Source: Hemicentrotus pulcherrimus (lineage: Eukaryota; Echinodermata; Echinoidea; Camarodonta; Strongylocentrotidae). Taken from it: DNA of 18,707 nt. Every line of letters begins with the position of its first letter. Position 1 is the stretch's first letter. The notes under the pieces are model-generated. The model ran no database searches and was not told where the DNA came from. It worked only from the letters and a program-made list of their open reading frames with translations. The stretch spans positions 103,014 through 121,720 of the forward strand of contig BEXV01000529.1 in NCBI GenBank assembly GCA_003118195.1, given 5' to 3'. A program made the position numbers and the translations under genes. Positions 1 through 13,200 of this stretch are shown here, in pieces.

Positions 1-352
1 GACTTTGATCCCGCTGATGTATAATGTGTTCATACATCACAGTCCTCATCCCCATCCTCCTCCTCCTCCTCCTCCTCCTCCTCCTCCTCCTCCTGCTCCT
101 GCTCCTCCTCCTCCTCCTTTTCTTCATCTGTTTCTCCTTCTTGCATTTCCTATAACCTTAAAGTAGAACAAGCTCTTGCATTGATATTTTGTCAAAATAT
201 AAGAATCAGACCATACTATTTAAGCAAAATCCTATATGACCGTGGTTTTATGGTGCCTGGTCACCAATGGCAGTGAATGGCTTAATTACACTTGTCATGA
301 ACATTTCACATGACCCGTTATTACATTGCTGTTCTGTTTGTGTGTTTGACAG
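1..352 (+). other. BECN1 intron, 5' end outside the window
   Basis: Non-coding, apart from the (TCC)n tract. No open frame here resembles the missing Beclin N-terminus. It ends in a normal pyrimidine-rich acceptor. Confidence 0.75.
55..118. repeat. (TCC)n microsatellite with two TGC interruptions
   Basis: About 64 bp of TCC units, broken by two 'tgctcc' variants near 94-102. It lies in the intron ahead of the first visible BECN1 exon and is probably length-polymorphic. Confidence 0.95.
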
Positions 353-6231
<5,879 letters not shown>

Positions 6232-6327
6232 TGGACATATCTTTCGCACCCCAAGGTTTAGTCCTCGGTCTCTTTGTTACGTGTGTTAGTCTTTTTACCA
6301 TATAGCAGTGGTATTGTTCATTCTTCA

Positions 6328-6380
6328 ACTCTCTCTCTCTCTCTCTTTATATCCTCTCTCTCTCTCTCTCTCTCTCTCTG
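6328..6380. repeat. (TC)n microsatellite, interrupted
   Basis: Two TC runs separated by a short 'tttatatcc' break. It lies about 100 bp after the BECN1 stop and would be a long pyrimidine tract in the mRNA. Confidence 0.93.
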
Positions 6381-6418
6381 TATGATTAACCCTTTCTCTT
6401 TCACTCCCACATTACTTT

Positions 6419-6426
6419 TGTATATA
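6419..6426 (+). promoter_or_regulatory. Pumilio-type site UGUAUAUA
   Basis: Exact match to the UGUANAUA consensus bound by PUF proteins, in the probable BECN1 3' UTR. Three more exact matches lie downstream. Function is inferred. Confidence 0.45.
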
Positions 6427-6512
6427 ACCATGAAATGAACAGACATGTATTTAGTAAAACTATTGTTTGATGATTAGAGTTAGAATAGGAACTATATGTA
6501 TGTTTAGATGAN

Positions 6513-6529
6513 TCTCTCTCTCTCTCTCT
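6513..6529. repeat. (TC)n microsatellite next to an ambiguous base
   Basis: A third TC run, directly preceded by the only N in the window (6512). The ambiguous base suggests sequencing or allelic trouble at this repeat. Confidence 0.9.
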
Positions 6530-6840
6530 ACTCTCCCCTTCTCTCTACCCCCCTGTATGTACTACCTTGCCATTCATGTTTTAAGTATGTAAATCTACAT
6601 AACATATCTATATATCTTCTCAATGACTTCCATTTCACAATTTATGATTTCAAAGCTTCATAATAGTATTGCACATGTGTCAACGTTCAGTATATAGAAA
6701 TGTTGCATCTCAATTCTTCTGTTATAGAACAACACAGTGAACTATTTATTTCAAACTGAAGAAAACTGGAAAATACATAGAAATGTTGTATCTTTGTTAT
6801 CAAATATTTTTTTAGGATGTGCAATGGTGAGTGATGTACA

Positions 6841-6848
6841 TGTACATA
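6841..6848 (+). promoter_or_regulatory. Pumilio-type site UGUACAUA
   Basis: Exact UGUANAUA match in the probable BECN1 3' UTR, directly after a near match (TGTACATG). Confidence 0.4.
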
Positions 6849-6947
6849 CAACAGAGGCAGAAATATTAATACTTGAATGTTGTAATGGGGATGTCACTGG
6901 TGTGTGCCAGCTTCCAGCTATTGCATCACACATCATAAATCTAATAT

Positions 6948-6953
6948 AATAAA
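6948..6953 (+). terminator. Candidate BECN1 polyadenylation signal (proximal)
   Basis: AATAAA on the + strand about 715 bp after the stop, followed by a GTTGTGAG stretch that could act as a GU-rich downstream element. Confidence 0.4.
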
Positions 6954-7146
6954 CCAAGTTGTGAGCTTCAAATTATAACATAGAAATATGTGGGATACAT
7001 GCATGAGTAACAATATTGCCTTGCCAAAAGGATAAGCATTACATTTTTAATGTATGCAGAGTTTTATTACTTACAAAACTGAAGGACGTACTGTATGTTG
7101 GTGTTGACTGTTCATTGGTTTCTTTTCCTAATTGAATCTAAAATCA

Positions 7147-7268
7147 GGGCCCCGTCTTACAAAGAGTTGACATTAATCGCAACTTTAACTATGTACATAA
7201 GAGATAAGAGATTGCAAACTTGCGATTGATTGATTTGGATCAATCGCATCTCTTTGTAAGACGGGCCT
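7147..7268. mobile_element. MITE-like foldback element, about 122 bp
   Basis: The left end GGCCCCGTCTTACAAAGAG pairs with the right end (reverse complement GGCCCGTCTTACAAAGAG) over about 18 bp with one base indel. Weaker internal pairing continues through 'aatcgcaa' and 'tgcgatt' type blocks. No clear target-site duplication is visible. It looks like a dispersed short foldback repeat in the probable BECN1 3' UTR. Confidence 0.8.
7192..7199 (+). promoter_or_regulatory. Pumilio-type site UGUACAUA inside a foldback element
   Basis: Exact UGUANAUA match in the central part of the 7147-7268 foldback element, so it may have come in with that element. Confidence 0.35.
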
Positions 7269-7422
7269 AGTGTCAGTGATGCTACTGCTTGAAATGTGAA
7301 AAGGACATATGAATTTAATTTAGGATATGCCTGCACATGAAATGAATTTGACTTTAATTAAGATCTCCTCAAACTCTCCTTATCTGTAAAAGATGTAAAC
7401 TCTCAAATTGTAATTGTTTGTT

Positions 7423-7460
7423 CGGTCTGGTGTCAGTTTCCTTGGTATGACCGAGGTATA
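7423..7460 (+). repeat. 38-bp CGGT...GAGGTATA repeat, solo copy
   Basis: Identical at 33 of 38 positions to 7708-7745, which is the right arm of the neighbouring foldback. It probably marks one end of a second, degraded copy of the same element. Confidence 0.85.
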
Positions 7461-7628
7461 TCAATGAGCTATGCTCCAGGATTGCCTAGCTAATAACAGA
7501 GTGCATATACAGTATATACATGCATTATGGCTTGGATCGTGTCCAAGTGTGTCTTCATTAAAGTGAATCGGTTTATGGCTTGTTCAGATATGATTATATG
7601 ACACAGCAAAACCAGAGCGTTAAGTGCA

Positions 7629-7745
7629 ATACCTCGGTCAAACCGACTCCACACCAACTCTAAACTGACCAATTTTAGGCCAATTTGTGGTAATGCAATG
7701 TTTGGATCGGTATGGTGTCGGTTTCGTTGGTGTGACAGAGGTATA
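7629..7745. mobile_element. Foldback element with TACCTCGGTC / GAGGTA ends
   Basis: The left arm 7629-7656 (ATACCTCGGTC...ACACCA) is the reverse complement, with a short internal indel and few mismatches, of the right arm 7714-7744 (TGGTGTCGGTTT...GAGGTAT). About 57 bp lie between the arms. TA at each end could be a target dinucleotide, as in Tc1/mariner-type MITEs; this is not proven. Confidence 0.7.
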
Positions 7746-7788
7746 ATAAGTTTCACATTTTGTAATCTTCCAAGAAAATAACTTGGTG

Positions 7789-7794
7789 AATAAA
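7789..7794 (+). terminator. Candidate BECN1 polyadenylation signal
   Basis: AATAAA on the + strand, just after the repeat cluster. It is one of three plausible hexamers for this gene. Confidence 0.35.
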
Positions 7795-7927
7795 TGCAAG
7801 TCCGTTATTGCATGCAGTTGCTATTCATGTCACACATATTACACCATATCTGAACGAGCCTAAATCCACCAATAATAAAGACAAGACTTAGGGGTTTATC
7901 TCTATACATTCTATGTTAATTATGAAA

Positions 7928-7935
7928 TGTAAATA
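7928..7935 (+). promoter_or_regulatory. Pumilio-type site UGUAAAUA beside a poly(A) signal
   Basis: Exact UGUANAUA match ending one base before an AATAAA hexamer. Bound protein would sit against the polyadenylation machinery. Confidence 0.4.
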
Positions 7936-7936
7936 G

Positions 7937-7942
7937 AATAAA
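7937..7942 (+). terminator. Candidate BECN1 polyadenylation signal (distal)
   Basis: AATAAA on the + strand, followed 30 to 50 bp on by a T/GT-rich stretch (TCTCTCTTTTGTCC, then TTATTCTTGCTGTAT). It faces a - strand AATAAA at 7982-7987. Confidence 0.5.
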
Positions 7943-7981
7943 AGATGCAATACGATTATCAAATCTCTCTTTTGTCCACAC

Positions 7982-7987
7982 TTTATT
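7982..7987 (-). terminator. Candidate MED1 polyadenylation signal (distal)
   Basis: TTTATT on the + strand is AATAAA on the - strand. It lies 2.26 kb after the MED1 stop, and on the - strand is followed by AGTGTGG and later T-rich sequence. With the + strand signal at 7937 it forms a compact convergent 3'-end zone. Confidence 0.45.
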
Positions 7988-8330
7988 CTTGCTGTATATT
8001 CGTATAATATTAGCATGCAAATCATGATAATTTGAACATTAACAACAACACAATGTTTAATGTTATTTATATCTCATGATTAATGACTCCTTACTACATG
8101 TATAACCTATACTCATATAAATGTACATGTATCTTATACCATTCTTCTGTTCTTGTTTCTATTGCCTTTCTCCATGCATAAACTGGTTTCCCCAAACCAA
8201 AGAATAAATTCAGCCTTTGCTCTAATTAAGGCTCACCACGAAGACCTAGAGAGAACAACAACTATTGTTTTCAATGTGATGTTAACAAAAGATTTAAATA
8301 CTGTAGATCATTAATAATAATATTACGCAT

Positions 8331-8362
8331 GTCAACTTTCATTTATCCAATGAAAGTTTGAC
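8331..8362 (-). other. Near-perfect hairpin in the MED1 3' UTR region
   Basis: GTCAACTTTCATT (8331-8343) pairs with AATGAAAGTTTGAC (8349-8362), leaving a single bulged base and a 5-base loop (TATCC). The 13-bp stem is too short for a normal pre-miRNA. Confidence 0.7.
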
Positions 8363-8608
8363 CTCTTCGTCTCATGACATGCATGCACACTTTACAGCTG
8401 TACAAAATGTTGAAGCTATCTATCATATTTACACATCTATATAAATACATGTACTCATGAGCATTGAAGCAAAGAAGTATGTTTCCTTTGATTACAATCG
8501 TCAAAAAGATCTATCACATGTTGACTCACAAACAATCTAGGACTGAGATATCAATATTACTTTTGAACATGTACAAGGAACTCTGAATTCTCCTAAAAAT
8601 ACAGTGTT

Positions 8609-8614
8609 TTTATT
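8609..8614 (-). terminator. Alternative MED1 polyadenylation signal
   Basis: AATAAA on the - strand about 1.6 kb after the MED1 stop. No evidence ranks it above the others. Confidence 0.25.
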
Positions 8615-9523
8615 TTGGCATCTACAGTAAACACAAGCTGCAGGCTAGAGTAATGCTGGATCCATCTTTATGCAGTGTACCATTAATTGGACAAAAAGCT
8701 TGTCAATTAGCAGCACATATGCTAAGCCCTGATGATTTGCATGTACCGCAAAGAAAGATTTGATTTTTGATTTTGTTATCTTCCTATGAACGATGAGGGC
8801 TGTATTATCTTTTTGTATCAAAAAAAATAAGACTTAAAAATAATGAGCTGTTATAATCATCTACTCTGCTTCTAACAGGTATTTAATACTTGGCTGTGCC
8901 AAGCCAGTCAGTTGAACTTGCACCATAAAAAAAAATTATTAAAAATGACAAAAAATGTCCCATACCCAAGACAAGATCATACATGATGTGTCAAGAACAA
9001 TTTGAGTCTAGACATCAATCCTAAAAACTACCAGCCTTACAAATAAAACAAAAACTTGTATAATGAAAAACAAACATGAACCAGTGTCATCTCTGTGACA
9101 TATACTTTGAAATGTCTATCAATACAAGGCAGTCTGTTAACCCCAGAAAGGAATTGTTGAGACACTGTAAAATGTGGCACACATACGCCGCTTCATACTA
9201 CTGTATCTAAAAACGCATACATGTAGATTGAGGAGTATGCACTGGGGCCATTTTTACTTGGGCCATTACATGTAAATTTCAGCCGCTGCTGTATTTGTTT
9301 AGTTGGTTAATCTTGTAATGACAGAATGGGGATGTTAATGAGGACGAGCACCTGTGTCCAATGAATGCAATTCACAACATAAATCCTGAGATATATATGA
9401 CTTACAATATACATATATGAACATTCATCAATGGCCACTGCTGCTTGTCATGCAAAACAAAGTAAAAAACCTTGGATTTGGTGCATACTAGTTGATAACT
9501 TATCAAGTCTAACTGTGGAGAGA

Positions 9524-9529
9524 TTTATT
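9524..9529 (-). terminator. Alternative MED1 polyadenylation signal
   Basis: AATAAA on the - strand about 715 bp after the MED1 stop. Confidence 0.25.
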
Positions 9530-9854
9530 TTTCAATTCCATCAAGACCTTTCAAGAACATGAAAATGCTTAACAGTGGAGCAAAACGTTTCTGATGGAGA
9601 CTGCAGAGGAAATAATAACCTATACATAAATATAGTTTAGATCACATAATGAGGCAAATGTTTTAAAAAGACACTGTTAAAAGGGATGCTAGAACAAATA
9701 CCATTTAACTGCGCTATGAAACTAATGCAAAATCAAAATTTGAATTGATGAATTATTACAAATAAATGATTAACGAAATTAATTTTCTCCCAACAAAAAC
9801 CAAAAAGTTGCTCAAAGTTACCTTAAAAGATTTTTCAAAATCTGACATAGTTTT

Positions 9855-9860
9855 TTTATT
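9855..9860 (-). terminator. Alternative MED1 polyadenylation signal (proximal)
   Basis: AATAAA on the - strand, about 385 bp after the MED1 stop, inside a T-rich run. Confidence 0.25.
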
Positions 9861-10243
9861 GACATTGGAACTACTGGTTATGTCAATCAGAAATTAAAAA
9901 CTGTACAACATCAGAAACAAAACATCTCTTGTAACCCACTGTACAGTGCTCATTATACCAGTTTACATCATAAACTCCATCAATTGTTGTTTTTCCATCA
10001 TTTCTAATATGATTTAATCTCTCTCCAATATCTAAGACCAGTTTTCAAAAAGATATTTTTAAGAAGCACTTTTGAATTGAAATTTGAAATCATTTTACTG
10101 TTAATAATTCTGTTTGTAATCTTACTGGAAAATTCCAAAAGAAAAAGTGTAATGATTACAAAATCAACAATCAAAATATTGATAGAGAATGATCTCATTG
10201 AGCTTGAGGTATAGCTGGACATGTTTGCTAGAGTGATAGGATT

Positions 10244-13200
10244 CTAAACATCTTCTGTCTGGATGCAACTGGTAAGAGCTTCATCCATCAGATCATCATC
10301 TATCTTGCAAGGACTCCTGCTGATACTATCTGAACTAGCAATACTCTTGACTGAAGCAGGAGACTTTCCTATTCCCAGAGGTGACTGTGCAAGCTGTCCT
10401 AGAGGGGAGTGTGCCACAGCACTCCTTGGTGATGTGGATCCACCCTCAGTCTGTGTATTACTGTTCCTGCTATCTGGCCTAGGTGAGCGCTGAGACTTCT
10501 GCTGCGAACTGCTTCTGGGAGACTGAGGCATGTCGATGATCATGCCAAAATCATCATCACTTTCCACTGGGCTGTAAGGTGTTGAGATAGTACACACTTT
10601 CTTTGGCGGTGGGGGCTGGTTACCTACTGGTGTTGCTGATCGCTTGGTTGGGGCCTTAGGACTTAAAGCACTTCCTGGGCTAGGAACACCACTGGCAGAT
10701 GAATGAGGACTTGGTGCTTTTGGTGAGTAAGCAACAACTGGTTTGGGAGAGCCGACTGGTTTTATCAAAGGCCTGGGGCTCATTGCCGAGGTCTTAGGAC
10801 TTGGTACCATAGCTGGGCTTGGCACCTTGAAGTCAATTCCTTGAGGTTTTGCAGATGAAGATATCTTATTGACTTCTTCAGAAACTTCTTGTTTGTCTAT
10901 TCCCTTTATCTCTGGTACAATGTTCTTAGATTCAGACTTTCTGAATTCATCACCCTTCAATTTCTCTTTATCACCCTGGGAAACAGATTTAACTAGTGGA
11001 GGAATCACCTTCGTCTTTGGAGCCGACTCGGTAGTCTGCTTCAGTTCAGTTTTCGTTGATGTCTTCCCATCTTGGCTTCCACTACTGAATAAAGTTTTTG
11101 ATTCTTTAGATACTGTTCTTACAACAGCAGGTTTGGGTGACTTTGAAGTTTCACCATCTTTGTCTTTACTTGACCCCAGGGAGTCCTTTCTTGCCCTTGG
11201 ATCTGTTGGTTTGGAGTCGGGTTTCTTTGAACTCATGGATGGCATCTTAGAACTTCCATTGTCAGAAGATCCTTTGGCATCAGATCGTTGACTGTTCTGT
11301 TGTGATTGGGAGCTAGGTTCTTTCCCATTGTTTGGTTTAGGCTTCATCATTGCACTTTGGTCTACTTTAACTGGCTTAGGAGTAGTAGTGACCAGTTTGA
11401 TATCAGACTTTGTTGTATCTGTTGGTTTCGGTGTTACAGTTGTCGGTTTCTTGGTAGGGTCTTGTGTTGGTTTGTTAATCGATACTGTCTGAGGTTTGAT
11501 AGATGGAGAAGGCACACGTACTTGAGATGAACCAGTCTGCCCTTTACTAACATTTGATGCAGAGATTCCTTGCCCAGGTAGGGTAGAATGTGACATGAGT
11601 TCTGGCTGCATGGCAAGTTGTACTTTGGTAACTTTCTGCTGTCCCTTCTCTGGGGATTGATAAGTTGACAAGGAGTGGCTGAGAATGATTGGTCTTGTCC
11701 GTTGCATTGGGGATGACCCAGGCCTTGCCTTCACAGGGCTACTCATGGATGTTGGAGTTGACGAGCTACTGCTAGTTAATGGTGAAGGTTTGCTTTGTTT
11801 TATGGATATACTCTTTCCTGTTGGACTGCTTGATCTCTTTTGAGAGCCTATCAAGGGTGGGGTGCTGACTTTAGGAGGACGAGACTGAGAAGGATGCTTA
11901 GGAGATGATTTGCCCTTGACTGAACTGGGTCCTTGGCTAGATGGAGAGGAGGTCAATCCACTTGGTTTAGTGCTTAGTGACGGTGATGGTTGACGAGCAG
12001 GTAATTGACTGCTAGCAGATGATACCTTAGGGACTGGTATCTTGGCAGTGTCCGATTTTGCAGGCGGAAATGTCATGGATTTGCTCTCCTTGGTTGGGTA
12101 ATCATCTGCTTTAGAACTGGCAACAGGTTTATTTTCTTTAGACAATTGAGGTTTTTCTGCTCCACTCTCGTCTGTGGGAGCAGTCTCTTTAGCTTCCCTC
12201 TCTGAGGCATCTATCTCCTCATCACCATTTCCTGATTCTGCTACCCCAGGCGTTCCGGATCCAAGTGCACTAAAGAGGCCTTTTCTTTCCATCTTTTCAC
12301 TCTTTTCAACCTTCTCGACTTTATCTGTCTTATCAACCTTTTCATTTTTCTCCTTTATCTTATCAATGATGCCCATGAGGGACCATTTCCGGTTAGAACG
12401 CATACCAGGCTTAGGTGTTGTCTGCTTTGCTGAGTTTGGTCCAGCACTAGTGGGTGTGCCAACAGATGATGGTGTTGGTGGCGATGTTACAGATGGAGCT
12501 GGCACCTTGATATTTGTAGGAATCACAAGAGGTGGTGGTCTATTAGAAACAGTTGTACTTGTCTTAATCCCTGTTACACCAGGGGATGACTTTGATGAAG
12601 GAACCAGGTTCACTGGTGGGGGTGTCACTGACTTAGAAACAGGTACAGCACTTCCAGTAACACATGAGGTAATAGAGGTGGTTGTGGTAATGGAGGGTGT
12701 AGTTGGAATTGAAGCAGTAGCTGTAGTTGAGCTTGAGGATGATGTTGAACTTGCGTTAGCTATGGATTCTGATCGACCTGAGCTTGAGGATGATGTTGAA
12801 GCTGTGCTAGCTACAGGTACTACTCGAACCATAGAGACAGGAGAACTTGAAATGGCTTTTGTACTTAAACTTGAACTTGTGCCACTTGAAGAAATTGTAG
12901 CACACGGTACAACTGAGGAAGTCTTTATAGAGGAGGTGACAGGGACAGCTTGACTGCTTGGTAATTTGCTTGGCGCTGATAATGATATGGGAGTTGTCTG
13001 AGGTTTTGATGTAATCCCAGCTGAAGTTTTGGGCACAGGGCTCACTGTACCAGATGGCCTTACTTGTGAGCTTATTGCTTTTGAAACTCCAGTCGTTGGA
13101 CTTGATACATTCTTATTGGGAGCATGAATGAGTCCTGCACTTGCCTTGGAAGAATTGGGGCTTTGTGTTGGAGTGGACAATGACTTTGATAGAATATTTA

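Larger units (their letters stand above)
6232..7960 (+). other. BECN1: Probable BECN1 3' UTR
   Basis: Non-coding sequence from the BECN1 stop to the best + strand polyadenylation signal cluster. It contains (TC)n tracts, four UGUANAUA sites and two foldback repeats. Short open frames here have no protein similarity I recognise. The 3' border is inferred from AATAAA positions; earlier cleavage at 6948 or 7789 is equally possible. Confidence 0.55.
7965..10243 (-). other. MED1: Probable MED1 3' UTR
   Basis: AT-rich sequence downstream of the MED1 stop with no supported coding frame on either strand. Vertebrate MED1 also has a 3' UTR of kilobase scale. Additional - strand AATAAA hexamers at 8609-8614, 9524-9529 and 9855-9860 could give shorter isoforms. 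The boundary is inferred. Confidence 0.5.

Noticed and set aside
1..352. Missing N-terminal Beclin exon with CxxC motifs
   Set aside because: No frame in this stretch encodes anything like the Cys-rich N-terminus, so that exon must lie outside the window.
6737..6957. Open frames of about 70 codons on both strands in the intergenic stretch
   Set aside because: No similarity to any family, no splice or start context, and they sit in the probable BECN1 3' UTR.
7490..7756. 88-codon - strand frame
   Set aside because: It overlaps the foldback repeat cluster at 7423-7745 and has no recognisable protein features.
10869..11291. 140-codon open frame on the + strand opposite MED1
   Set aside because: Antisense of the Ser/Lys-rich MED1 coding sequence, with no domain or independent signal.
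12174..12953. 259-codon open frame on the + strand opposite the MED1 tail
   Set aside because: It is the antisense shadow of Ser/Thr/Pro-rich codons in the MED1 exon. The hydrophobic low-complexity translation resembles no family, and the - strand frame is clearly the real one.
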